NCBI GenBank assembly: GCA_022495995.1 | Contig: JAFEMH010002321.1 | Span: 124,001 to 188,000, forward strand | Length of the DNA stretch: 64,000 nt | DNA from: Adenophora triphylla var. japonica | Lineage: Eukaryota > Streptophyta > Magnoliopsida > Asterales > Campanulaceae | Direction: 5' to 3' | Shown: one piece after another, positions 33,723 through 44,275 of the stretch | How positions within the stretch are numbered: the first letter of the stretch is position 1 | Layout: each line of letters opens with the position of its first letter | Notes under the pieces: model-generated | What the model was told of the DNA's origin: nothing | What the model saw: the letters and a program-made list of their open reading frames with translations, nothing else | Database searches by the model: none | Position numbers and translations under genes: made by a program

Positions 33723-35190
33723 GTTACAAAGCAGGCTTAGACCAATATGGCGGTTAAGTGCTTGCTCGTCTTCCTTTTATTCGTAATTTTTTTGCTCGTA
33801 TACTGGTATACTAACTGTTCTTTCTTTTTGATTGGGTAGTTCTTACCCCCCAATAGGAAGCCGACATGAACCGCATCATGAATGTAGGCGACAAAAGGAA
33901 GAGCCAAAAGGCTCATGGGGATGCTAATGCCCGAGCAAGTCGTGAGAAAGAAGCGATAGATAGAAATGCCTTGCTCCCTAAGGCTGGTGTAGGGATGGTC
34001 CCAGTTGATGGGTCGGGGCCATTTGAGCAGATTGAGCCTACCGTTGAGGTCCATGCGGTGAGTACTGAGGAAGAGGTCGCCCCATCGACCGAACGAGCAT
34101 CGGGCTCCAGCCCCCAGCAAGAACAAGGAAGGGCTGACCCGCCAAAATATGTTGGTCTTGTGCTCGACAACGTCGACCAAGATGATGGAGCTCTCCCCCT
34201 GTCCACCAGAAGAGGGTCGACCAGGGTAAGGCCGCCTCCTCCTCAAGCGATCTTCCTCCCCAAGCTCCTTAGGTTACGAGCCAGGAGTTCATGCAAAGCC
34301 AAGTGGAGAAACTGAGTGCTCTCCCTCCACTCAGTAGGGTTGACAGTCTATGTCGCCAGTATCCTGAACTGGGATATGGGCAGGTTGAAGTGAGGAGGGC
34401 AGTAGATTCTGATCTACTGGCTCAATTTTTTGAGAGGGGGATCACCCCAAAAGAATTTTCTGATAGGTCTGGCCTGGCTCACTGCGAGGTAACTCTTAGC
34501 TTTCCTTACTTTTTATGTTTCTCTTTGGTCGTCTCCTTTTGTGGTCACTATATATTTTTGATCGTTCATCGAGCTGACCCTTTTCTTTCTGTTTGTGTAT
34601 TCTCTCACTCTTATCGAGCACGCTAAGAGCAGTTGGAGAGCGGCCATTGAGAGGGAGAAGTTAGCTACTGCTTAGTACGCTCGGAAGACCCGAGAGGTTA
34701 CAGAGTTGAGGGAGCAGCTGGTAGACTCCGAATCGGCTATGATGCTCTAAAGGCTGCTTAGGTTGACACTTTGAAGGCCAAGGATCAGGCGTTGGTCGAC
34801 CTTGAAGCTGCTAGGGTAGAGCTCTCCCCTCTTCGATAGCAAGTCAATCGATTGAAAGGAGAGGCGGTGATGACCCAGCTGGAGAAGAACAAGCTTGAGC
34901 AACTTGTTGGAGATGACCACCTGGGTACAGGAGCATAATGCCCGAATTTTGAAGATGGATGAGAACCAAAAAGTTGCACGCCTTAGGTGGGAGGAGGAAG
35001 CTAGGACCAGGGAGAAAGTTGTCGTAGAGGCATTCAAAGAGAGCGATAAATGCTATGACGCTAGTTTTAGCCGAGCTAAGGCTTTCTACACTGTCGGCCG
35101 TTAATATATGGCCCAGCAGGCTATTGTGGATCCTTTTGTCGACTTATCTATTGAGCATCTGGCTAAGTGGGCCTCGGAGGAGTAGTACGA
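33723..35190 (+). pseudogene. Antisense ORF, C-terminal part (coiled coil)
   Basis: Fragments only: a likely intron around 33723-33863, then MNRIMNVGDKRKSQKAHGDA (33866 on), a low-complexity acidic stretch, and from about 34620 to 35100 a charged, heptad-like region (SNLLEMTTWVQEHNARILKM, EEEARTREKVVVEAFKESDK) interrupted by stops. A coiled-coil C-terminus is usual for these ORFs. At about 35190 it meets the truncated integrase of the opposite strand. Confidence 0.55.
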
Positions 35191-36297
35191 CATGGCCTCC
35201 GACCCAAAAGTAAGGGCGAATGGGGTTTCTCTTGTAGGCCCCCGGGTGGTTGTGCAGGCTTCCCAAAGAGCAAGGGACAGTTCGTCCAACCATCTGTCAG
35301 CTCGACCCATTAAGCCCGTCTTTAGTGATGATAGGACAAGTTTATTTGCCGCTTCTTCTTGCCTATTTCCTTGAGGATTGGCAACTGACGCCTTCCAATG
35401 TTTGACGCCCAATCTGTTCATTTCTATTTCAAATCCAACTGAGAACTGCAGTCTGTTATCCGACACGATTGCATGAGGCACTCCAAAACGACACCAGATG
35501 TAGTTGTGCATAAAATTGATAGCATTTTCTTCAGTGATCTTGGCTAGAGGTTTAGCTTTGAACCACTTAGTGAAGTAGTCAATGGCCACAATCACATATT
35601 TACAGTTTCCACGGGCGGGTGGGAAGGGGCCAATCAAATCTACCCCCCACATGCTGAATGGCCAAGCAACAACCACTAGAGTTTGCTCGGTTGTAGGCAG
35701 TCTTGGTAGGTTGGCAAATCTCTGGCACTTGTCGCATTGCTGAACAAACTCATGAGCGTCCTCTCTTAGGTGAGGCCAATAGTAACCCAACGTAAGCAAT
35801 TTGTCAGCCAAAGTTCTGGCCCCCGGGTGTCCACCACATACCCCACAATGAACCTCGTGTAGAAGCTGAGTGACTTCCTCAGGGTGTACACACCTTAGTA
35901 ATGGCTTTGTAAACGACCTTCTGAATAATGCATCTCCCTGTATGACAAACCTTGGGGAATTGTTCTTGATTGCTCTAGCTTTCTGTTCGTCATTAGGTAG
36001 CTCGCCCGTTTCTATGTAGTCCCTCATTTCATCAATCCAACACTTAGGGCTGTCGACCGAGCATAGAACCTGCACTCTTACATATACTGGATGCTCTAAG
36101 TGGGAGATTGACTCTCCATGTCGTTCTTCTGATGTGTCCAATTTCGAAAGTAGGTCGGCCAACTCGTTATCTTCACGGCCTACTCTTTGAATCTCCCAGA
36201 ACTCCAAGTCCTGGACTAACCTTTTCACTAGGTCGCAATATTTGACTAGAACGGGATTGAGTACCTCATATTCTCCTTTGACTTGGTTGACGATCAA
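35101..36297 (-). pseudogene. Tat integrase, C-terminus truncated
   Basis: Zinc domain H-H-C-C is present (HCGVCGGHPGA..YYWPHL..CDKCQRFANL). The catalytic core has WGVDLIGPFPP (first Asp), AIVSDNRLQF (second Asp; the usual NGTQF is altered) and GNRQEEAANK (Glu). Coding becomes unrelated after FALTFGSEAM (~35200), so the GPY/F end is missing. The N-terminal stretch DLEFWEIQRVGREDNELADL is the end of the upstream RNase H. The long open frame makes this the best-preserved gene of the element. Confidence 0.85.
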
Positions 36298-37027
36298 CTG
36301 AGAGTCACAGTAGGCAATGACTTTGGTCGCCCCAAAATATTTTGCATACTAAATGGTGGCGATCAGGGCTTCATACTCTGCCTGGTTGTTGAAAGCCTCG
36401 AACTTGAACCTCAAAGCCTCCTCAAAAATTTTACCCGTGTCCGGCTCGATCAGGACGATTCCAGCCCCACTCACATTTTGGTCGCATATCCATCTGAGTA
36501 GACCTTCCAGCAATCGTTGGGCAAACTTATTATGGGTTGGCTCAATTGTTCCTTCCCCTTCAAACTTTCCTTTGGGGTGTTCTCTTTGCTTTCTTCCTTG
36601 GTGAACGTAAGCTCGACCAAGAAGTCTGCCAAAGGTTGAGCTTTTAATGCCTTTCGAGGCCTGTACTCTATGTCAAACTCTGTCAGTTCTATCGACGTGT
36701 GCAAAATCTTCCTCAGAGGTGCATTTGTCAGCACGATGATAGGGTGAGCTGAGAAATAAGCTCGTAACTTTCTGGCTCCTACTACCAAGGCATAAGCCAC
36801 CTTTTCAGCATTTTAGTACCGTCCTCCATGTCGAACAACGCCTTACTCACATAATAGACGGGCTTCTGAACTCTGCCTTCTTCTCGAACCAACACTGCAG
36901 CCACAGCTCGATCCCCGACAAATAGATATACGAACAAGCTTTCTCCCATGATCGGGCTACTCAGCAAAGGGGGAGAGGCTAGGTGCTTTTGAGTTGCTGG
37001 AACGACGATGAACATTTGGCCGTCCAC
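36298..37027 (-). pseudogene. Tat RNase H and archaeal-type RNase H
   Basis: Classic RNase H remnant: ESLFVYLFVGDRAVAAVLVR..QKPVYYVSKALFD (near 36900) and AHPIIVLTNAPLRKILHTS (near 36720), with a stop near 36815. A second domain begins at WKVYSDGYATKM (near 36500; W.LYVDG expected) and runs into the integrase frame after stops. Two RNase H domains in this order define the Tat group. Confidence 0.75.
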
Positions 37028-38030
37028 TCAAAACTTTTCGTCCCCCTCAATTTTTTGAAGAATGGGAGAGACCTCTCTTCTGACTTTGCTATAAAGCGAC
37101 CTAGAGCTGCAACACTACCATTTAGTCCTTGTACCTCCTTAATGCAGGTCGGCTCCTGGATCTCGATCAAAGCTTTTATTTTTTCGAGATTGGCTTCAAT
37201 GCCCCTCTGTGACACCATGAATCCCAAGAACTTTCCAGCTGCCACAGCACTTGCTAGGATTCAACATCATGTCGTTTGCTCGCAAATTGGTGAACGTTTC
37301 CCTTAGGTCAACCACATGACGTCCGACCTTTGTTTTTATGACCATATCGTCGATGTAGGCCTCCATGTTTCAGCCAATCTGACTTGCAAAGACCTTGTTA
37401 ACCATCCTCTGATAGGTCGCTCCCGTATTCTTCAGCCCAAAGGGCATCATGATGTAACAATATGTACCTCCAGCAGCTTGGAAGGCAGTCTTTTCTATGT
37501 CGTCCTCATGCATCTTGATCTGGTGGTAACCTGAGTAAGCATCAAGGAAACTCAATGTGGCATGTCAAGCTATAGATTCGACCAACTTTTCAATCCTTGG
37601 TAGAGGATAGCTGTCTTTGGGGCAAGCTACGTTTAGGTCAGTGAAGTCGACGTACATCCTCCACTTGTCGTTTGCTTTCTTTACCATCACTACATTTTCT
37701 AGCTAGGTGGTATAGGACGCCTCCTTGATGATACCTGGACTAAGAAGTTTGTTTACCTCTAGCTTGATGGCCTCTTCTTTGTCGCGAGCAAAAATTCGCA
37801 GTTTCTGCACTTTGAATTTGATGGTGGGGTTAACCCCCAAACGATGCACAGCGACCTCTTCCTTTATCCCCCCTCATGTATTCTACTTGCCAAGCAAAGA
37901 CATCTGTGCTTTGTTTCAATAACTCGAAAATTTCTACCCTTTCTTCAGGTGACAACTGTCTCCCTATTTGATGAGTTGCTCGGGGTGGGATGGATTTACA
38001 GCTATTTCTTCCAGCTCGTCAACTAGCACT
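37028..38030 (-). pseudogene. Tat reverse transcriptase
   Basis: Blocks: SFLDAYSGYHQIKMHEDDIE, YIMMPFGLKNTGATYQRMVN (near 37470-37430), YIDDMV (near 37340) and FLGFMVSQRGIEANLEKIKA (near 37220). A stop near 37563 and further stops and frame changes upstream break the N-terminal half, where VKKANDKWRM and ACPKDSYPLPRIE can still be read. Confidence 0.8.
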
Positions 38031-39264
38031 AGCTCTGGGCCATCTCTGAATTGCAGGGTTTCAATTATAATTTCTCTAACCCTTTGCCTTTCCTCAGCTC
38101 CCAAATGTGGAGCTTCCTCGATAATCATGTCATCTAACTAAGCTGTAATCTCTTCAGTGGTGGCCCCCGAGTTCTGGTTGATCTGGAGGCTTAAGACGCC
38201 TATGATGACTTGATCGACCAAAACTGTATATGTTTCGACCATGGTGTTTGGAGAGGGACGTGTCGGCTCAGTCATAATGTGGTCATGTGAGTGATAGGTC
38301 GCCTCTTCTACACATGTGATTGTAGATAGCCTCGAGGTTGTGGTGACTGATTTGGAGAGCTTCCAGCTCACTTCCGGAGTATCAAGCACAAGCTCCCTCT
38401 TCTTTTTGGACTTTAAGACGTGATCCAAGTATGCTCGGGCATTGCTAAGGATGCACCCCACTCCTAACAAAGTAGGGAACTTGACCCTCTAATGGGAACT
38501 GATGGAACCATTCCAAGAGCGACCTGCCCAGGGATGCCAAGAATAGCATGGTAATCACTAATCACGTCAATAACTATAAAAGTTACCTTTGTCACTGTCC
38601 TCAACGGATTCTACCTGATGTTGACTTCCAGCTTGATCTGCCCCTTAGCATCCACCCTATGATTGGTGAATCCCTCTAGTCTACTTGCGTAGGGTGACAG
38701 TCTAGCATCTGTTAGCCCCATACTCAATAAGGTTTTGTAGTAGAGGATATCCTTGCAGGCCTCCGTGTTTACCAATATCCTGCTCGACGTGCATTCATTA
38801 ATCAGCCCAGGAATCACCAAGATTTGCTCTCTAGCAGTCATGTTGGTAGCCAGCTCATAGTGGTGGAAGCTAATAATCTCATCCGGGATACAGCTCCTTG
38901 GAGGCACATAGGGAGCCTTGTTGAGTTGAATAAATTTGTGCTTTAGGGTGGTTTTACTTGTTACTTCAGAAATTACCCCCAAATTCAACCTTGGTTGCCT
39001 TGGTTCTGGTACAGGACCCGCAACTCGCTCACCTCCGGTAGGTCGAGCTCCTTTCACAAACCCATCTAGCCTATTGCTATTAACCCACTTCTGGATGATC
39101 CATTTCAGACTCATGCATTCCTTATTAGTATGCCCAGTATCCTTATAGAACTCGCAATATCTGTCGTTGTCCCTTCTGAATTTGTTTTGGGTGTTCATCG
39201 GAGCAGGTGGGACCAGGTCGACTGTATCTATAATTTCAGTCTGACTCACAGTCTGGGACCTCAC
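38031..39264 (-). pseudogene. Tat gag C-terminus and protease
   Basis: Open from 39264 to 38611. CEFYKDTGHTNKECMSLKW is a gag zinc-knuckle-like block. RILVNTEACKDILYYKTLLS is the protease active site, where the expected DTGSS reads NTEAC, so the catalytic Asp and Gly are lost. LSPYASRLEGF follows. A stop at 38611 and frame changes down to ~38140 break the rest. Confidence 0.75.
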
Positions 39265-39830
39265 AAGGAGGAAAGAGCAGGTCGACTGTAGGGCTTGACA
39301 TAGGCTCTCTTCTAGAAAGGAGGAGGCATCTCGATACTTGGTTGCTCAGTCGACGGTCTGGGACCTCCATGCTGTCTAGTACCTCCGTTAGTTCGTCTGT
39401 GGGAGGTGACTGAAGGAGCAGGTTGATGTGATCTTCTATCAGCCTTAGGAGACTCTGGCATGTCGAGTAACTCCTCATGAACCTCTAACAAGCTTTGGAT
39501 CAATCTAGCCCGTTCCAACATAAAATCGTTCCTACTGGGGTGAGTAGTTAAGGGACCTGGATTGTCTCCTGCAACTGTTCGACCCACTTAGATTTGCTTT
39601 GGTTGCGGACCTTCTTCTTGCTCGATCATAGGTCTTTTTAGCCTTCTATTATCCTGCAAGCCCGTACCATCGACGGCGCTATTGGAGCGGGTGGCTCTCC
39701 TAGGGGGATTTCCTGGTGGAGGAGGAGGAAGATTTGCAGTCTTGTTCCCAGCTCCTGCTTCGGTATTCCTTACTGTTCTATTGAGCGTTGGATCACTAGA
39801 GGTTGATGCGGTGCGTATGTCAATAACCAT
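39265..39830 (-). pseudogene. Tat gag N-terminal fragment
   Basis: Starts at ATG 39830 (MVIDIRTASTSSDPTLNRTV). Pro-rich linker PPPPPGNPPRR and basic stretches follow, with a TAG at 39588-39590. It then reads MLERARLIQSLLEVHEELLD in the same frame. The capsid core expected between this and the zinc knuckle is absent, so gag carries an internal deletion near 39265-39310. Confidence 0.7.
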
Positions 39831-40523
39831 GTTTTGGTTTGATTAGAGTTTCAAGGTCAAATAAGCTTCGTTCCCTGCAATTGAACCAAACTGATGCTGC
39901 AAGGAACGTGTTGATCAGCCTACATCTAGCAATTAGGTTGATCTTCTGACTTTGTTTGACCTGAAACCAATGAACACACGACTAGCCGGGGTGGTCTCCG
40001 GCTAAGACCCTCCGGCATGATGATAAGGTGTTTTTTTATGAAATTATAAACTGTATTCACGTAAGTAATTACGATAGCAAATAAGACATTACCTGTAAAT
40101 GATGGATGTTGTGAGGTATTTATAGCCTTTGATAAGAGATTGTGTTGTACTGGGATTGCGTAGAATCCCTAAGATCATGGAGAGAATCGTGGATGTAACT
40201 GACTCCGAGATTGTAGGAAGCCGTTATGGAAAGAGTTCTAGTCGTGCTACATCTCTGTAGGTCGAGGTCGCCTGAGTAGATCAAGGTCGACATGACTTTA
40301 TATCTTAGCCAGATAGAATTCTTATGAGGAGACGGTCATATGTCTGACAGAGCTAGGTCGGGATCAAAGATGGTCAGACAATGAGCTAGGTCGACTGATC
40401 TTTGTTGATGGGCCATGGGCCTTGCAATAATTGTGGTCGGTTCACTTGATGTTGTTGTCGTAATAATGTCTGAATAATTGGGTTTTATACGTTAGGCCTA
40501 GCTCGTCACTTTTATTCCGTTCA
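39831..40523 (-). repeat. Tat 5' LTR (39971-40523) and leader
   Basis: The LTR is 553 bp with TGAAC/GTTCA ends. TATA box CTATAAATAC is complementary to about 40113-40124. The leader (39831-39970) starts on the minus strand with TTGGTTTCAGGTC; I could not match it to a known tRNA primer. Unlike the other LTRs here, it shows no obvious paired GC dyad upstream of the TATA. Its right end abuts hAT transposase codons at 40524, so it inserted into or joined that gene. Confidence 0.8.
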
Positions 40524-41884
40524 TCATCTAATTTTACTCGGCGATCTAATAACTTTGCAACAAAAAAAAGAGCAGAATATTGTCAAAATATTTAAGCCAC
40601 TTTTCTCTCATGGAAACAATGCATTCTTTTAAAATAGGGCATTGTCTTAAATTGTCAAAACTAGTAACAATTGCAACACAATGCTCAAGCACCAAAAAGG
40701 AAGTTGGATAAAAAACTCCCGAAAAGGCCAAAGTAGCGCTATTGAAAATCTTTAACAATTCACATAAATTAGTGCATGCATTCCATTGATAAGCAAGTAG
40801 AGGTTCATTATAGCCAATTGACATAAAAAATTGCATAAGAATATCTTTATAAGCAAAATCATCGGTTAACATTTTGTAGGTGAAATTTCACCTAGTTGGA
40901 ACATCGTAAGTAAAATATTTATCCATCACACCTTTACTTCTTAAAAATTTGATCCATTTTTTTGTATTAAAATTTTTTTTAGAAATAAATTGAATACATT
41001 GTTGAATTGGCTTAACATAAACCTCTAGTGCTTCCGAACCATCTCTAACACATAAGTTAATAATATGACATAAGCATCTAATATGAAAAAACTTACCACC
41101 AAGTGAGGGTTGACAAATGATAATTAATTCGGGTAAACTAGTCGTATTAGCACTTGCGTTGTCAAATGAAATAGTAAATATCTTATTCAAAATATCGTAC
41201 TCAACAAAAATCTCAAGCAATTTTGCACAAATATTTTCCGCGGAATGTTGTGGCACAAAATCTTTATAAGCAATTAATCTTTTTTGGATAGTCCATGAAT
41301 TATCTATCCAATTGCAAGTAACGCCCAAATAAGTATTTCTTTGCCCATGATCACTCCAACCATCGGCATAAATTGAAACTTTATTTTCTAAATTTGATAA
41401 AACACCAATTATATCTTTTTTATATCTTTTCACCACTCTAGTAATATCACATACGAGATTCGTGCGTGGTACTTTCGTGCCTGCGGGATTTAAAGAAAGT
41501 CGAACAAAATTTCCATAAAAATCATCATCCGTAAAATAAAAAGGAAGGCCTTTAACGCAAACTAATTGGCTAGTTCATCCCTATAAACCCACTTATCAAA
41601 TTTAAAAAAGACGAAAGGGAAAGACGAACCTTGTGCACCCGAACCCGAACTATGTTGATATTGTAATTAAGTTTGAGTAGTGGAAATGCCATGTTTCTCG
41701 GGATGTTTTGACGCGGTATGCACGTTGAGCGTCTGATGCCCTCTACTTCTTTTGAGCGTCCGATGCCCTCTACTTCCTCACTTTGTTGGGTAGTATTTGG
41801 ATTTTGATAATCAAAATCATCGTTGAGGGAGGAAAAACCAACATGTTCCTTGCCTAAATTGCTTCTTCTTTGGTTTGAAGCCAT
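40524..41884 (-). pseudogene. hAT-family transposase pseudogene
   Basis: Minus-strand blocks in family order: GTKVPRTN..RVVKRYKKDI, YADGWSDHGQRNTYLGVTCN, the FSFDNASANTTSLPEL catalytic-region block, FFHIRCLCHIINLCVRDG and YDVPTR-stop-N-TYKML. The stop at 40888-40890 replaces the Trp of the conserved DVPTRWNSTY. The left end reads LLDRRVKLD right up to the Tat LTR boundary, after a frameshift in an A-run near 40565. The N-terminus (MASNQRRSN, 41884) is separated by more frame breaks, and no BED finger is visible. It cannot make active transposase. Confidence 0.85.
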
Positions 41885-42458
41885 TTGGGTTAGGAAAAAT
41901 GAAGATTGAAAATGAAATCTAGCTTAAAAATGGATGAAAATGAAGAAAAATACTAATTTCGTTAGAAAACTAACTGAAAATGAGGTAATATTTAACTGAA
42001 AATTGGATGAGAGTAAGAGAATATGTGAATATTTGAGAGTAGAAGAGAAAGAGTAAAGAGAAAGCACCACTACGGTTGCCCTCATAAACTATTAAGAGAA
42101 TATGTAAATATTTGAGAGTAGAAGAGAAAGAGTAAAGAGAAAGCACCACTACGATTGCCCTCATAAAACTATTTAAAGATGAAAAAGAATGTTATTACAG
42201 TACTCTTCTATTGACATTAAAATAAATCAATAGAAATCATCTAAATTTTCCTGTTATGCTAAACTATTTAAAGAGGAAAAAGAATGTTATTACAGTACTC
42301 TTCTATTGACATTAAAATAAATCAATAGCAATCATCTAAATTTTTCTGTTTTGCTAAACTTTATTATGGGGTTTGGATCGAATTGTTTACGCTCCAAATA
42401 TTATCAAATCAATTACTCGGTGATGAAGATCAAGAGCATCGAAACAGAATCGAATCAT
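41885..42458. other. A/T-rich stretch with two tandem duplications
   Basis: No gene. A 79-bp unit (AGAGAATATGTGAATATTTG and following) is duplicated at 42016 and 42095. A 95-bp unit (AAACTATTTAAAGATGAAAA and following) is duplicated at 42166 and 42261. Copies are nearly identical. The part after 42360 is a copia leader remnant. Confidence 0.75.
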
Positions 42459-42604
42459 GCTCTGATACCATCTTGTGAATAAAGATGGGAGATCAATGAG
42501 AGAGAGAGAGATATATGTACTGATTTGATATCAAAAATGAATTACGAAGAATGTTTGTTTGTATAGTACTTCTATCCTGCACTAAACTACACCATTATTG
42601 TTAC
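42459..42604 (-). repeat. Copia primer site and LTR-end remnant
   Basis: GCTCTGATACCA (42459-42470) is the complement of the copia primer site TGGTATCAGAGC. LTR-like sequence begins with TG three bases later and runs right. It is interrupted by the hAT element at 42605 and resumes at 43420. No coding region of this copia survives. Confidence 0.65.
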
Positions 42605-43411
42605 CAGGGGCGGATGCACTTCATCGCCAGGAAGTGCAAATGACGCACCTAACATTTTGAAAAAAAAAATTACCGAGTATTTATAATATATATATATATA
42701 TATATATAGGATGCAAACATTAATTTTCGAAAGAAGAGGGATGCAAAGTGTAAATATGTGAAAGTTAGATAAAACTAGCATTGTAATTTACAAAAGAAAC
42801 CAAACGTTCTTTGATTTCTTCCCAGTTCACAGTTCAGCGTAGAGAGACGAGACTGACGAGCCGCACCTCTCCTCTGTCTGGCTCTCCATTTCTCCGGCCG
42901 GCGAGGCGGCGACGACTTGAGCAATTTTAGGGTTTTAAAAGCTACAACAAAACAACAATGTCTCAATCTCAATCTCAAAAAAGTACTTTTTGTAATTCAA
43001 TTTTAGGGTTTTAAAAGTTGAAAGTTGATGATTTGGAGATGTTTGTTTATGAATTTAAATTGAAATAAACTTGTTGATGTATATTAATATTATGCTAGTT
43101 GATTTAAACACCTAATAATATTAGGCTATTATTGTTGAATATTTGATTTGATTTTATTTGATTAAGGATATTATTTATTTAGCAATTTATGTTATTATTT
43201 TTGATAGGTAAAAAGTCTAATCTTCATGGATTCTTCTCCAAACGCCCTCAATATGAGCCATCGGCTGCAGATGATCATAATATTATCAATGTTGAAATGG
43301 TTCATCAAGAAATAGCACAAGGTATTTCTTCTCAACCGCAAGTAAATGATAACTCTTTTATATTGCATTAGATTTTGCGCACCTTCACTCTAAATCCTAG
43401 ATACGCCACTG
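42605..43411 (+). mobile_element. Non-autonomous hAT element, 807 bp
   Basis: Left end CAGGGGCGGAT, right end (complement) CAGTGGCGTAT. Perfect 8-bp target duplication ATTGTTAC at 42597-42604 and 43412-43419. The 8-bp duplication and CAG.GGCG termini are hAT hallmarks. Only a short remnant of a transposase N-terminus lies inside, so it needs an enzyme supplied in trans. Confidence 0.9.
43189..43371 (+). pseudogene. Transposase N-terminal remnant in the hAT element
   Basis: About 55 codons containing KSNLHGFFSKRPQYEPS, similar to the start of TTF-type hAT transposases (a FFKR motif followed by an acidic linker). It ends at TAG 43369 after NSFILH. It has no catalytic region and was probably left by an internal deletion. 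Confidence 0.5.
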
Positions 43412-43609
43412 ATTGTTACTAACAGCAACTATCAATTATTTACATGAATACCCCTTTGAAAAATATAATAAACTCTATTGGTCCTTCGCTTGTAGCTCAG
43501 TTATAACTCTCAGTTGTTGTACTCGATGGTACAACTCCTGACTGCATGAGATTTTTACATTTTCACAAGCCAAACCTTTTGGGTCTCAGGTACGTATTAG
43601 ATCCCTGTT
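43412..43609. other. Remainder of the copia LTR-like sequence
   Basis: The first eight bases are the hAT target duplication. The rest continues the sequence before 42605. No gene; the end of the LTR is not definable. Confidence 0.45.
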
Positions 43610-44062
43610 TCAACCCAGGGGTAGAGACTTCTTGTTTCTTAGCCCTCTTTGCCTTCTCCTTCTCTCTGTTTCTCCTTTAAATTTCCTCAGATGTTCCATA
43701 CCTGATTTCTCTTCTTTCTCCCTCTTCTTATGCTCCAACATTGAGGTATCCGAGTCTTTGACCGAGAAAAACATGGGTCCCAGTTCAGCCAACCAATGGG
43801 GCTCCACTGACGTGGCACATTGCATGTACTCTTTTATCGTCAATATCAGCTCGTGATAAACCGCGTAAACTGGAGTGTAACCCAATCCATATAAAGCACT
43901 GCTCGGACGCAAGTGGCAGGGCATCCCATTTCTACAGTTTATATACTCCCCAACACCTTTAAATCTTGCAGAACTGTGGAAATACGCTGAACAAATAGCT
44001 TTTTGTGCAATGTCCCAGTAGGGCTCACAGGAGGTGAGCGGGATTTTGAGTGTTTTAAGTGT
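43610..44062 (-). pseudogene. C-terminal fragment of a Prp16-type DEAH-box splicing helicase
   Basis: About 150 codons in one frame: [80 protein letters not shown] and a charged [19 protein letters not shown] tail. This closely follows the OB-fold/C-terminal region of plant PRP16 (DHX38), which remodels the spliceosome for the second splicing step. The helicase core is absent and no intron is visible. Upstream codons (44063-44197) do not match. It is a gene fragment, either a processed pseudogene piece or captured by a transposon. Confidence 0.85.
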
Positions 44063-44275
44063 TGTATGTATATGTTTTAGATAAATCTTCAATACGTAAA
44101 TCACACGAAGGAGATTAAAGCGAGGTATGCCGAAGCAATTAAGACAATATTTCGCCTCCGTAATTGTGCAAACGGATCGATGGCGAATGTCTCCCAAGAT
44201 ACAACGCTTTTTACCAAGAGTTAGTGTGCACTTTAACTAACCTTGACGGGCGAACCAAAAATCAGACTTCCTCTT

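Larger units (their letters stand above)
30071..40523 (-). mobile_element. Tat-type gypsy element, minus strand, degenerate
   Basis: Truncated 3' LTR at 30071-30254 and full 5' LTR at 39971-40523. Minus-strand order from the right: gag, protease, RT, RNase H, second RNase H, integrase, then a plus-strand antisense ORF before the 3' LTR. This is the Tat plan. Every gene is broken, and part of gag and the integrase C-terminus are missing. A solo LTR of another family sits in the antisense ORF. Confidence 0.85.

Noticed and set aside
33737..34246. 169-codon minus-strand ORF opposite the antisense ORF
   Set aside because: It mirrors the coding of the plus-strand ORF C-terminal part, and the peptide is low complexity with no family match.
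43488..43560. tRNA- or SINE-like stretch (GCTTGTAGCTCAGTTATAAC)
   Set aside because: An A-box-like word is present but no proper B box, acceptor stem or A/T tail was found.
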